Shown one piece after another: positions 1 through 9,937 of a DNA stretch of 64,000 nt. How positions within the stretch are numbered: the stretch's first letter is position 1; every line of letters begins with the position of its first letter. Source of the stretch: Lindgomyces ingoldianus (lineage: Eukaryota; Ascomycota; Dothideomycetes; Pleosporales; Lindgomycetaceae); NCBI RefSeq assembly GCF_010093535.1, contig NW_022985202.1, forward strand, positions 147,741 to 211,740. Direction: 5' to 3'. Both the position numbers and the translations under genes were made by a program. Under the pieces are notes generated by a model, which was not told the DNA's origin, made no database searches, and saw only the letters and a program-made list of their open reading frames with translations.

Positions 1-2424
1 TTGTCGTCCGAGGCCGACGCGACCAGCTGGCCGTCCGGCGAGAAGGCGACGGCGTTGACGCAGTGTGTATGGCCTTCGAGCACGCTGCGGCAAGTATCCC
101 AGTCATCTTCCCTCTTTGACAGCGCCTTAACCCTCCCTAGCATTTCGTCCATGAAAGCTTTCCGTACTATACTCGCCTCTGGTGCAAAGATAAGAGCTGA
201 GGAATATATCTGTAGAGGAGCAACTTCAAGTATGTGTTGGAACTGTAGTATGAATTGTTGAGCATCTTGGAGAAATGGGGCAAGAGTACTTTTTGATGAC
301 TACATTGCATGTTAGGAATGTGCAATAGTAAAGTAATAAAGTCCCTACATCAACTAGTGTATAAAGCGTTTCTAGTAAGTAAGCACATTTGCTTGTATCT
401 CCAACTAGGCTCATCACTTCAAGCCAGTAAAGGAAGTGTTTCCGGAGGAACGTATCTATTGTGTCCTTATCGCTAACATGCCGCTGGCTCTGTTGAAGAT
501 GATACACCCAGTAACAGCAAGCATACTGTAACTCAGGTGAAATATAACTTGTAATTCTCCCTTTGTCAACCTTGCTTTTTAAGGTCCTAGGGAGTAAGCC
601 GCATATATTCTGTCGCAAGCTGTCTGGGCCAGACATGAGTTTAATGCAGTGAGATGCTAGCTTCTCGTGTCTTTCTCTCTTATCCACCCAGAATGGGCTT
701 TCCTTATTCGACGTATCGACGAGGAATTCGCGGAAAGACAGGTGCAGGAGGCGTATGGGCACATTGTCGCGGTTAGGTATGCTTAGAACAGAGTGCAGGG
801 AGTCTAGTCGACAGCTAATATCTTCCTTAGCCTTTCCTATGAGGCGCGCGAGTGAGTTGATAGAGAGAGGATTCTCTAGAACCACGATACTCCCGACTAT
901 CTCTTGGAACTCTCCTGAGAGCTTCCTTTTCTCCTTTCGATCTTGAGTTGTAAAGAGTGACTTTAGAATAGGGAGGTATGTCATACTAAGCTTGCTTACA
1001 TCTTCTGTTTTATACTTAAGGACGTCCTCTAAACGTCTCCGGGGATTTCCAGAAGTTTCTCCTACAAAGCGACAGACCGTAGCGGCGAAAATGAATAGAG
1101 GAACTGCCATTTTTACTAGCTTCTGGATGCTCTTCTCTCCAGGCCACTCTAGGGGAAGAGAACGATCTTTTCTTGTCCTAGCAAGCTCATACTCGAGATA
1201 AATACGTATATTGTGCTTGATTGTTTCCTTTGCCACCTTGTGCTCGTGCAGGATCAGATCTTCGTATGTGCCATCAGGCATCTGCTTGAATCCAAGGCGG
1301 ATGTGAAGCTCGGGCCGGCTTGTTACAAGGATACGCAGTGACACCGGTTTGAGACCTTTCGTTCGCGAAAGGAGCTGGAGGATCACTCGGATATCGTTGT
1401 CTTGCTCACATTCATCTAACGCGTCGATTACAATGATAAGTACTATGGCTGGAAGATTCCCTACTTCTAAGAGCGGCTGGAGGATCAGCTGCTTGAACTG
1501 ATCCTTCAGAGCCTTCTCAGAGATGGCCGGATCAGCGTCAATCGCCTTCTTGACTCCTGGTCCTAACTCTGCTACATGAAAAGCTAGCTGTGCTGCAACT
1601 GTGGTGAAGAATCGCGTGGCGTTGCCGCACTCCCCCTCGCCTCTCTTGAAGAAGAAGCTGGCGCCAAGTTGTCGTTGCTCCGCGAACGTCCGGGCAACCG
1701 TACGAGCAATCGTAGACTTTCCTGTACCTGCCGCGCCGTTCAGCCAGAATATAGGTTTACCGTTGTTGTCATTCGCCCATCCTTGTATGTAATGTAGTAG
1801 CTCGGTACGGGTGTTCGGGAGGCATGTTGAATTATGTTCTTCCATATGGGCATCGAAGGAAGCTCCTTTAGCAGTGGGCAGTGTTATTCTTGATAGGAGC
1901 GTATCAGTCTTCTTGTTGACGAGGTTCAATTTCTGATCGACGCTAAGAACAAGCCCTCTGTAGTTTCGTTAGCCTTTGGGATTTTAACAAACGCCTACAT
2001 CTTACATTTGATCGACTTGAAGTCCAAGGCTAAAAGTGTGCTCATACTCCGCAAGACGAGCAACCATCCTCTCTACCTGCTTGCTGGTAAAGGGCCATTT
2101 TAGGGCTCGGAAGCCAACTCGCTGCATCGTTTTACGGCCTCGGCCGGGCTCGAGTTGCGCCTTGAGCTCTTGCAACTGCCGATGGCATTCTCTTAAAGAG
2201 TCTACCATCTCGCGTGTAGTAGAGAGCTGCGACTTGTCCTGCTGATCTAAAAGCTGTTGGAGCTTCTCAAGGGTATTCTTAATATCGGTCACCTTTTGTT
2301 GGAGGCGTCCGATGTCCCCCTTTGCGTCTCTGACGGCGACTGAGTACCGGAAGCAGAGCGATGCGACCTTGGCTGATATGTCGATGACGGCTATTACGCT
2401 TGCTGCTCCCGAAAGTCCATCCAT
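1..2424 (-). CDS. NLR-type STAND protein: HeLo-like N-terminal domain, NACHT, WD40 (3' end beyond window)
   Basis: Three exons, 2424-2006, 1957-349 and 299-1, give 775 residues before the left edge. Residues 1-140 resemble the fungal HeLo-like N-terminal domain of STAND proteins, with an alpha-helical, Leu-rich stretch after MDGLSGAASVIAVIDISAKV. A NACHT NTPase follows: Walker A GAAGTGKST at about 214-222, Walker B with DALDE at about 318-322, and the sensor-like LVTSRPE near 350. Exon 3 carries the linker seen before WD repeats (APLQIYSSALIFAP) and the first WD40 repeat from about residue 750 (LEGHTHCVNAVAFSPDGQ). Family knowledge: such proteins act as intracellular sensors in non-self recognition or regulated cell death, with WD40 as ligand sensor and NACHT driving oligomerisation. 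The start at 2424 is preferred because the domain normally begins there; an in-frame ATG at 2493 would add 23 residues without domain character. No RIP damage is visible. The specific ligand is unknown. Confidence 0.88.
300..348 (-). other. Intron 2 of the NLR gene (49 nt)
   Basis: On the minus strand it starts GTAGGG, has a branch-like CCTAACAT 13-20 nt from the end, and ends with TAG. It is phase 0: LYTLVD joins directly to SSKSTLAPFLQDAQQ, restoring the conserved linker before the WD40 repeats. Read through, the frame ends at 226 in unrelated residues. Confidence 0.82.
1958..2005 (-). other. Intron 1 of the NLR gene (48 nt)
   Basis: On the minus strand it starts GTAAGA, has a branch-like GGCTAACG, and ends CTACAG. 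Removing it joins the HeLo-like exon to the NACHT exon in frame (phase 2). Without splicing, exon 1 stops immediately after LQVDQM. Exon lengths 419 + 1609 nt sum to a multiple of three, as expected for the next phase-0 intron. Confidence 0.85.
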
Positions 2425-3272
2425 AATGCGGCGCGCGGTCAGAGCCCGCAGCGGACGTTGTGGTTCAGTAGAAGCTCCTGCGGAGGTTCGCAAGGCGGCG
2501 AGACCATTCCGTGAGTGTTAGAGATGTTATCGTTCATCTTTGCGTGCAGTAAGGCTAAGAAGGTTACAGCGTTAACGCAGCCAAGCAGGGCTGTTGGGCG
2601 CAAAGGATGCAGCCACAAGCTTGCACAGCCACGTATTAGCTAATTAAAAACCAGTGTATCCAACAAGGTGTCGGCGATAACCGGTGATCGCTCTGATTGG
2701 TCAATTTTTATTCGAGGTACCGACAGGGATGGGCACCCCACATCAAATGATTGCCGCTCGCAGCCGTAGGACTGATTATCACTCCTTCGCGATGCTATGC
2801 GACTCTTAGGCCAAGATATGTGCGCCAGATGGGATGAGACAATGGTAGATGCGTGGTGGTGGCTCGGTAGGCACTAGTGCTCATTTTCGCTATCACGACG
2901 AACCTTCGTAAATTAGGTAGAACGGCATCAACGCAAGCGTAATTGTTCTGCAAGCCCTGTTATACGCTGCAGAAATAGCCTTAGCGTATAAACTAAGGTG
3001 TTGATGGAAAAAGTTAAGACGTGTGGAGAAGTTCTATGGCTTCAAAGTCGAAGTACCTATGGTTTGTTCCGTTATGGCGGTTGTTCCGTTACGGGTGGAT
3101 GGACGTTAGTACTACTCCAAGATGCTTCTGATATCAACATTAAGTCGCCAGAGAGATTGAAGAAGCTTTCACACCCATACTCCACCATATAACAGAGCAT
3201 TTTTCTCCCCTTCACATCTTGAAAACCTCTCAGCCAAATCATACATTTCCATGCTCGAACAAATTTGCTACC
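2425..3272. promoter_or_regulatory. Intergenic region upstream of the NLR gene
   Basis: This is single-copy sequence within the window, of balanced composition and without RIP-like damage. It must hold the NLR promoter. A CCAAT box on the minus strand lies at 2696-2700, about 270 bp before the ATG; this is the only recognisable element and may be chance. A plus-strand frame of 64 codons at 2998-3192 has no recognisable domain and is probably not a gene. The last five bases (CTACC, 3268-3272) should be the target duplication of the Copia element beginning at 3273. Confidence 0.45.
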
Positions 3273-3552
3273 TGTCCGTACGCAGCAGCAGCGTCACGAT
3301 CTGGATACGAGCGATCGCGCACAAGCAGGACCACGTATCTATGTCACATGATGCTCGTGCGCGAACCTCCGTGCGCGAACATCTAGATATCCCCCTTTTC
3401 CTCTGTACAGAGGAAAGACAAGAGCAATAGAACTAGAAACATGTTGCCCTTACCTTACCTACCTTGTACGCTGTGCACACTATACACCACTCTTACTTTT
3501 ACTACTTAAGTGCTTATACTATAAGCAGCTAGCTATTAGAGCCTATTTAACA
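3273..3552 (+). repeat. COP-1 5' LTR (280 bp)
   Basis: Starts TGTCCGTACGC and ends TATTTAACA. The same 280-bp unit opens COP-2 at 14011-14290, and part of it appears inverted at 9724-9937. Its first 150 bp are clearly less AT-rich than the rest of the element, in line with the edge-sparing seen in all LTR families here. Confidence 0.88.
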
Positions 3553-3602
3553 CTAATTAGTAGTTAATTTAATTAACTATAAATTAGTAAAAGTAATAAT
3601 AA

Positions 3603-3716
3603 AGTACCTACGCTTTGTAAGGTACTTTGTTTTGTTACTTATCCCCTAAGAAGAGTAACAACAGAGCACTTACGCCTTATAAGGTACTTTGTTTAGTTAC
3701 CTATCCCTTAGAATAG
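3603..3716 (+). repeat. Two-unit tandem repeat in the Copia leader
   Basis: Two units with a 61-bp period share TACGC-TTRTAAGGTACTTTG and TTAC-TATCCC-TTAGAA. They lie just inside the 5' LTR. The same pair is present in COP-2 (about 14340-14455), so it belongs to the family. Function unknown; leader, packaging or promoter roles are possible. Confidence 0.6.
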
Positions 3717-3979
3717 CAGATTAATCCTTTGCATTGTACAGCAAGCTCTGCTACTATACAAAGTAAAAAGGAGATAGTGTAAGGCGCACACTAAAGCTAT
3801 TAAAGCTGCACAACCTAGCAGCTAGACAACAGCAGTACCTGCGCAATCTACTAAAAAAGTAATTAACTATACTATTATAATAAAATCTTACTAGCAACTA
3901 ACAACTCTACATAATAATAGAAAGAATAAGAAATAATTCCTATTATAACATACTATAACAGTTTATAAATAAATGCATA

Positions 3980-5715
3980 AGCGGAGCTTGTTTTAAGTCA
4001 CTTATTAAACTCTTTCTAGAGAAGAAGACTGCATTAGAAGAAGCCTATAGAAGAAGACTATAAGTAGAGCAGATAATAAAAGGTAGTCTACAAACTAAAA
4101 CCTATAAACTATATTCCTATAAATTCTACATAAAGACCTATATACCTATAAATGCTATGCAAAAGAACACCTTTTAGTAAGTCTGTCTACACAAGTACTT
4201 ATTAGCAAAGTTAAAGTACTAGCTAAAATCCTAAGCAATGCAAATAACAAGCTGCACATCTTAAGCCTAGATAGTAATGCGCTTACTATAGATAGCAGCT
4301 AGCTAAGTGCTTATAAATTAATAAGTCTAATACCTTATCTAATACTAATACATTAGCACTTACATTCTATTAAAGTTATAATAAAGAACTTAGTAGTTAT
4401 TTATAATGCATAAAGTGCTTACTTACTTTAGCAGAGAGGTTTATTATATTAACATGTACACATGCTAGTAGTTGCTCTTTAGTAGTAGTTAACTTAAAAA
4501 GGTTTAGTAAAAGGCTAAAATTAAAGTTATTTATGTTTTTTTAAAGTAAAACAAATTTCTTTTTATGTTTATGTTTAAGTAAATTAGTAGCGCACTTCTT
4601 ACAAGTACTTTATTAATTTAATCCTATGTTAAACTACTTTTAATTGCAGGTAGTGCATGTATCTAACTTAATATTAAATAGACCCTTATAAAAGTTATTA
4701 ATATAGCCCTTATTAACTTCTAGTATAGCCTAGTTTTTAAAAAATTTAATATTATTAAAATTTATAAGTACAGGCGTAGATAGAAAATTATACACACAGT
4801 GCTTAGCATTTAAAAAGATATCTACATTAATGTCCTTATCTAAACTATTACTAAGGTTGTTTTTATTTATACCTACTTTTTATAACTAAAAAGGTGTAAA
4901 CTAAAACCTTCTCTATGTTAACAGTAGCTTCTAAGTACATTACATACTTAAACTAATTAGAGTAAATAGCATAAGTAGTATATTAAAAAAGTTGCTTAAT
5001 AGGCTAAAGATTTTATATTAAGAAGATTATTAAGGCGTCTATTATATAAAAATGTTGTAAAGAAGAGAGCTTAATAGGCTAAAGTTTATAAGAAGTAATA
5101 CATGTGCTAGTTTTTTATTTATAGTATAAACATTAACTTTACTTTTTAATTAGTAACACTTTTAACATAAAGTCTTCTACTTACTATTTCTTTTAAACAT
5201 GTTATTTGCCTAGTCTAATAGCGTAAAATAATAACAACATAGGGGTACTAAAGGAGACAACAGCAGGATATAGGGTTGTAGTCTGTTATTTGCAACATAT
5301 GTAATATTAGTAAGAGCGCGCCTCTTAGCTAGCAGTAGAGGTATAAGGCTGCCCTAGGTAGAGCGCTTTCTTGCCTAGATTTATGTATTGCAGGGCGCAC
5401 ATTAAACCTTTTATTAAAGGAACGTTCTGTCTCTCTGTAAATTTATAGGGTAATAATAATTATTACAAAGTAGGGGAGGTTTATTAGTGTTAAATAGCAA
5501 AGGTACTATGTTGTAGGTTATAGCAAGAGGTATTAGACAGGTATTAGACAACACATGCAGCAAGGTTTTAGTTTTTGCGCAGAAAATAATTATCTAAGGA
5601 TCTGCTGTTTTTATGCTTACATAAGCCTAAAAAGGCTAAAAGCAGTAATTCTTAGCTGCTAAGCCCTAACTAAAGAAAACTAAAGTCCACAGAAAGAAGC
5701 AGAGCAAGCTCCGCT
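3980..5715. mobile_element. Candidate DNA transposon insertion in COP-1 (1.74 kb)
   Basis: COP-1 carries this stretch where COP-2 runs straight through (around 14800). The ends are an exact 11-bp inverted repeat, AGCGGAGCTTG at 3980-3990 and CAAGCTCCGCT at 5705-5715. The right end falls on the COP-1/COP-2 divergence point to within 1-2 bp. The left end is about 32 bp inside it. The flanking 8-mers (AATGCATA and AATAAACA) match only in part, so the target duplication is not proven. No transposase can be read: both strands are dense with stops, consistent with RIP. An hAT-like element would fit the short inverted repeat, but that is inference. Confidence 0.42.
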
Positions 5716-6017
5716 AATAAACAACTTATAAAGAACATAGAGATATTAGAAGTAACACTATAAAATAAGACTAGCCTAGAGTACTAGAATAATAAGATTA
5801 ACATGTTAAAAGCTCTAATAAGCCTATAGACTTAATTATATATAAGTTATATAATTACTAATCTATATATAATAACTTAGAAAGGCGCTACTTTTTTAAG
5901 TTTATATATAAAGGATTTTAAAAAAATAGACACTATAAGACTTTTTAGCACTTAGCTACACATTTAAAAAAAAGCTTATATAAGTGCTAAAAAATAAAAA
6001 AATTATACTATAGCTAA
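5716..6017 (+). pseudogene. COP-1 gag, N-terminal piece (RIP-damaged)
   Basis: Colinear with COP-2 14805-15105. It is taken as the start of the Copia Gag region because it precedes the zinc knuckle and protease parts found at 36129-37299 and 48627-50384. It is cut at GCTAA (6013-6017) by GYP-B and continues at 36129. Stops interrupt every frame. No sub-domain is recognisable in this part. Confidence 0.55.
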
Positions 6018-6218
6018 TGTAAAGATGGGATGGTAAGTAGCACAGATAGCACTGAGAGCAAGCTTTCGGAGAAAGATAGGAGTGTATTGTAAGAGAGACG
6101 AATCGCTGCCAAGCTTCGCTTGTCAGGATTCATGCTTATATACGAAGCACAGGTCATACGACCTCCAAACAGGTCAGGTGAGGCCATACTGGCCCGTTCT
6201 AGGACATCCGGCCTTACA
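6018..6218 (-). repeat. GYP-B 3' LTR (201 bp)
   Basis: On the plus strand it starts TGTAAAGATGGG and ends CCGGCCTTACA. It pairs with 35928-36128, which has the same length and differs by transitions only. A TATATA motif lies at about 6137-6143, as in the partner LTR. Confidence 0.9.
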
Positions 6219-6230
6219 TTATCCCCCCTT
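6219..6230 (-). promoter_or_regulatory. GYP-B polypurine tract
   Basis: On the minus strand AAGGGGGGATAA directly precedes the 3' LTR. This is the plus-strand DNA priming site of LTR retrotransposons and fixes the element's orientation. Confidence 0.75.
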
Positions 6231-6511
6231 ATAGTAGTCCTATAACTTAGAGGATAGAACAGATAACAATAGGCCTAAGTAGTATAAAAAAGTGTTATGT
6301 AATGCCCTAAAAACTTGCTTCTACTTATTTTAGTTAATTCTATGCAAGTTTATTTAAAAATAACCTAGAGTTATTAGGTAAAGGTAAAGTAAAAGTACAG
6401 AGTAAAAGTAAAGGTAAAATAGCAGTATATCTTACGCTAATAGAGTAGCAGTTAGGACAGTATATATAGAGTCTAACTGTTCTAGAAATCTATTTCCTTT
6501 ACACTTCTACC
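6231..6511 (-). other. GYP-B 3' non-coding stretch
   Basis: AT-rich and stop-dense in all frames. No gene or domain is recognisable. It ends at the CTACC target duplication of the TRIM (6507-6511). Confidence 0.4.
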
Positions 6512-6663
6512 TGTAAGGCCGGGATGGCGCTTACGTGTAAGGCCGAGATGGTGCTTACGTACGACAGGTATATATACTATTCTGTACGCAATAATTAATG
6601 TTGGTTAATTATTTGCACCTTTTTAGTTGTATTAGCGTAGTGGTACAGAGCTCTGTCCTTACA
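6512..6663 (+). repeat. TRIM 5' LTR (152 bp)
   Basis: Starts TGTAAGGCCGGGATGG, ends GTCCTTACA. Contains two tandem 24-bp units, 6512-6535 and 6536-6559, and a TATATATA motif near 6570. Confidence 0.88.
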
Positions 6664-6962
6664 TAATAATTAACTAACAACAAGGACAGTTGCGCGTTTA
6701 ACCCACACCTTAGACAGCTTAGCTAGTTTTTAGACTAAAACGTAAAGCGGCCTCTTCTAGCGCCACGTTGTCGCTGCTAGGAGGTCTAGTGTATATAGCT
6801 TAGCTAGCGTAGGCCACTAAGCGTTGCGTCGTGTTTATCCCGCGCCTCTAGGCCGCAGGTGGTCAGCCTCTGGCCGGTAACCGAGACATGCGCATAGGCG
6901 CCTCTGAGCTGCGGGTAGGTCATGTGACGCCTGGGACATGCGTCTGCTAAGAAGGGGGATAA

Positions 6963-7114
6963 TGTAAGGCCAAGATGGCGCTTACGTGTAAGGCCGAGAT
7001 GGTGCTTACGTACGACGGGTATATATACTATTCTGTACGCAATAATTAACGTTAGTTGATTATTCGCACCTTTTTAGTTGTATTAGCGTAGTGGTACAGA
7101 GCTCCGTCCTTACA
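6963..7114 (+). repeat. TRIM 3' LTR (152 bp)
   Basis: Same length and ends as 6512-6663, again with the doubled 24-bp unit (6963-6986, 6987-7010). It follows the polypurine tract without a gap. Confidence 0.88.
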
Positions 7115-7432
7115 CTACCCTCTTTACAGCTTAGAATTTAGAAGATTTTAAACTTTTTAAGGTAAGTACATTCTAAGCCACTCTAGCGTAATCTAGCGCA
7201 AAGGGGTGCTAACAAGCTTTAATAGTCCTATCTTACCCTGCTTGCGCCTGCCTGTTGCCTAATCTACTCTTAGCTTCTTCCTTTATGCTTAACTTTACTT
7301 AACAACTTTAAAATAGACCTTTACAGCCTACTTTGTTACAATCTAGCTATAGTTTCTCTTAAGAAAGATTAATTAACCTCTACTAACATAAACTTACGCT
7401 TTAATAACTTTTGTGTTTAATGTGTTAACAAA

Positions 7433-7696
7433 ATGTCCTGTAAGGGCATTATAAATAAAAGTAGTAGCTGTTATATGCTTATAGACAATAAGTTGCGTTG
7501 TAGCATAAAAAAAAAGAGAATTAAGTACACTAAGTGTGCTTATTACTTTAAATTTAGTAAGAAGTGCTTTAAGGTGCGTATTCTAGCTCCTTCTAGCGTA
7601 TTTACGCGCAGTCTGTCCAGGCTGACCCTAGATAGCTCCCTGTCACCTTTAAACCTAAATAATAGGCTTTTAAGAACACTATGCTTAATATTTTAG
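7433..7696 (+). pseudogene. Remnant of a cysteine-rich, zinc-finger-like protein
   Basis: An 87-codon frame with a start and a regular cysteine pattern: MSCK, SSCYML, RCSIKKKRIKYTKC, KKCF. The pattern, a Cys pair then RCxxC-like spacing then Cys, resembles short cysteine-rich proteins common near fungal mobile elements; this is a resemblance, not an identification. After the stop at 7696, related coding sense seems to go on in other frames, so the original protein was longer. It lies on the plus strand inside minus-strand GYP-B and so may belong to a separate inserted element. Key cysteines may have been lost to RIP (for example the second Cys of a CxxC pair). Confidence 0.4.
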
Positions 7697-8340
7697 CCCC
7701 TATTAATTTACTTAACCCTGCTTAGTTAGCGCAGGCTAACGTAACAGTTATGTTGTAGGTAAACACTATTATTTAGTTCCTTTAGGTGTAAGTTTTCCTG
7801 TTACAGCATAATCTAGCTTAATTAGCCCTGTTCTAGCTCTTAATAGTTCACAGCAAAAACAAAATCCTGTACAATAACCATCTGTACACGCACAGTGGCG
7901 CTATAGGTAAAATTGCTAAGACTAGAGTTGTTTTTAAGAAGCGCGCCCGCTCTAAAGCTAATATTACTAAGAAAGAGAAAAAAAAGCGTAAGGCGCTTAA
8001 AAAAGACTTTAATAAAGACAAAGCTACAATAACTTTATTTAAAAAAGTAGGTGTGCGCTATTTTTAACTATTCTAGCGCTAACTAGCATAATAGAAGAAA
8101 TATAGTGTTAAAGGTGTCTGTGTTACTAAAGCTAAGCAACATTGTTGCGTTAATGCTACTAAAGCTGCTAATGCAGTCCACTGCGTCTCTAAAAAGCATA
8201 ATAAGGCTAATAATATTAGAAATAAGGCTAGTTAGGATTAAACTTTAGCTAAAAAGAGGTAGCTAACTAGGTATAATAAGAAATATTCTAATAGTTGTTC
8301 TGCTGTTGCAAATTCACCTACAGAGGACCTTAATGTCTGA
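7697..8340 (+). pseudogene. Lysine-rich coding remnant downstream of the cysteine-rich frame
   Basis: One plus-strand frame shows two open stretches: a basic one around 7880-8066 (KKRARSKANITKKEKKKRKA) and one with Cys/His around 8095-8235 (QHCCVNATKAANAVHCVSKK). They are separated by stops. It looks like the C-terminal part of the protein that starts at 7433, or of a transposase, but no family can be named. The composition is less degraded than the neighbouring 8400-9000. Confidence 0.3.
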
Positions 8341-9039
8341 TCTAGGGCCCTAATAGCACAATCTAGTGTGATCTGGCGCATCCTATAGTGAAAATAGTTA
8401 AGAATGTATAGTATAGTGTAGTTTTAGGTTCTTTAGCTTAAGCTTCTTTCTTTTTTCTTTAATAAAGTTAAATACTTTTATATTATGTTCTTTAGACTTA
8501 AAGTGTAACTGTTTTAGTAGTAATAGATTAATCTACCTTTAGCTTGCTTACTTTGCAGCTTTTTTATCCTAAAAATTTTAGAATGTCTTACTAGACTTAA
8601 ACTCTGCCTTTTTCTTACTAGTATAGCTTATTCTAGGCTAGAATATTTGTTTCTTCCACATAATAAATTTCTCTAGGTTAAAATAACCCTCTTCTTAACT
8701 TTAGCAAGCTATTCTATGCTAGAATAGGCTTACTTAGTCTAACTAAGGAATCTTAGGTCTAAATAGGCTATGTTGTCTTTTTATTTTTATAGCGCTATTA
8801 AACACCTCTTGTTAAAAAAACCTTAAGTAAGGAAAAAATAAAGTAAAGGTAGCTATACTTAATTTATTAAGTTACTTTCTTTTTTCTAAAAAGTTTAACC
8901 TAAACTAGCATAATTTAATCTTTTACTATATATTCCTTTACTTTTTTAGAACACTTTTAATGCGTTTAAGCTAATATTAAGTCTAAGTTCTTATAAGTTT
9001 TTTTTAAATAAATAACTTTTTTATTTTATAAGATATTTT
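8341..9039. other. AT-rich stretch with no recognisable gene
   Basis: Stop-dense on both strands, with poly-T/poly-A runs. Probably 3' non-coding part of GYP-B or degraded insert sequence. Nothing can be assigned. Confidence 0.35.
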
Positions 9040-9723
9040 TATACTCTAACTAAGTTCTATCTTTAGTTAAGTATTTTCTCTACATAGTACACATTATCTT
9101 CTATAGCGTGTAGAGTGTCTATAATTAGTTCTAATTGCAACTTAAGACGCTCTTTCTAGGTATATAGCTCTAAAAGTAAGACATAGAACACTAGATAAAC
9201 TTCTCCTAGATTAGGTAGGTCTACTTTGTACACCTTTACACTAATCTAGCCTATAACTTTCTCTAGTCTTAAGAACTTTTAGTCTAACTTCTTCTTTAGC
9301 CTTATTAATTTTATGTGTCTATTAAAGACTAATACCTTGTCTTTTACTTGCAGCTATATATGCTTCTGTTATTTGTCTACATACTTCTTTTAATACATAT
9401 TTGCAGCAATAATTTTCTAGCAGCATTCTAACTATAGAGCAAGTGCTTTAGTAGCAACTCTGTTTGCTATGTGCAATTCCCCCTAACCTAGGGGTTCTCT
9501 AGGCTAATCTAGCCCTTTTAGGTTCGCTCTGTGGTATGCTTAGAAAGGAGTAACTCTTGTAGTTACATGTACGCTATTATTATACACAAACTCTGCTATT
9601 AGTAACTACATTGCCTAATTATCTTGTTCTAGGCAATAGTAACATTTAAGGTACTATTCTAAAGTTTAGTTTTGTTTTTTAGTCTGCCTATTAGTCTTAG
9701 GATAGTAGGCTAATAAGAGAATT
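9040..9723 (-). pseudogene. GYP-B integrase C-terminal end and chromodomain-like tail
   Basis: Minus-strand reading shows the typical end of a Gypsy integrase: FVYNNSVH near 9600, a VTPF segment, the REPLG segment near 9490, a Lys-rich helix, then LKVLKT and the VYLVFYVLLLELY segment near 9150 that corresponds to the HPVFHVSLLEPY motif before the chromodomain. The frame is broken by many TAG/TAA codons. The catalytic core upstream is missing because the sequence is replaced at 9724 by a Copia LTR fragment. Confidence 0.7.
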
Positions 9724-9937
9724 TGTTGAATAGGCTCTAACAGCTAGCTGCTTGTAGTATAAGCACTTAAGTAGCAAGAGTAAGAGTGGTGTACAGTGTG
9801 CACAGCATATAAGGTAAGTAAGGTAAAGGTAACATGTTTCTAGTTCTATTACTCTTATCTTTCCTCTGTACAAAGAAAAAAAGGGATATCTAAATGTTTA
9901 CACACAAAGGTTTACACATAAGCATTATGTAACATAA
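9724..9937 (-). repeat. Copia LTR fragment, inverted, 214 of 280 bp
   Basis: Matches the reverse complement of COP LTR positions 67-280, starting exactly at the LTR end (TGTTGAATAGGC). The remaining 66 bp are absent because GYP-A1 starts at 9938 and they are not found on its far side. It is best read as a solo LTR or element end that had inserted in GYP-B and was later cut. Confidence 0.82.

Larger units (their letters stand above)
6512..7114 (+). mobile_element. TRIM-like miniature LTR retrotransposon (603 bp)
   Basis: Two 152-bp LTRs (6512-6663 and 6963-7114), TG...CA ends and a perfect 5-bp target duplication CTACC (6507-6511, 7115-7119). The internal part is 299 bp with no coding capacity for Gag or Pol. 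A polypurine tract AAGAAGGGGGATAA (6949-6962) directly precedes the second LTR, giving plus-strand orientation. Each LTR starts with two tandem 24-bp units. The two LTRs differ at only a handful of positions and the internal part keeps high GC (for example TCTGGCCGGTAACCG), unlike the surrounding RIP-degraded DNA. It must be mobilised in trans, if it moves at all. The autonomous partner is not identifiable here, although its LTR start TGTAAGGCCG matches the GYP-B LTR start read on the minus strand. Confidence 0.88.

Noticed and set aside
1..240. Frameshift in the NLR gene, because the NACHT frame ends at 226 and WD40 is in another frame
   Set aside because: A 49-nt intron with donor, branch-like CTAAC and TAG acceptor at exactly matching phase restores the conserved linker, so splicing is the simpler explanation.
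2036..2521. Plus-strand frames opposite the HeLo-like exon
   Set aside because: They are antisense shadows of a coding exon with clear domain homology on the minus strand.
6512..7010. Doubled 24-bp units occurring twice considered as a CRISPR-like or satellite array
   Set aside because: They lie at identical positions in the two LTRs of the TRIM and there are only two units per LTR; no spacers. Nuclear fungal DNA has no CRISPR.
3273..9937. A large transposon with long terminal inverted repeats, because 3273-3552 and 9724-9937 are inverse copies
   Set aside because: The same 280-bp unit occurs directly at 14011, followed by Copia coding sequence, and has LTR ends. The inverted piece is cut short. 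These are independent Copia LTRs, not ends of one element.
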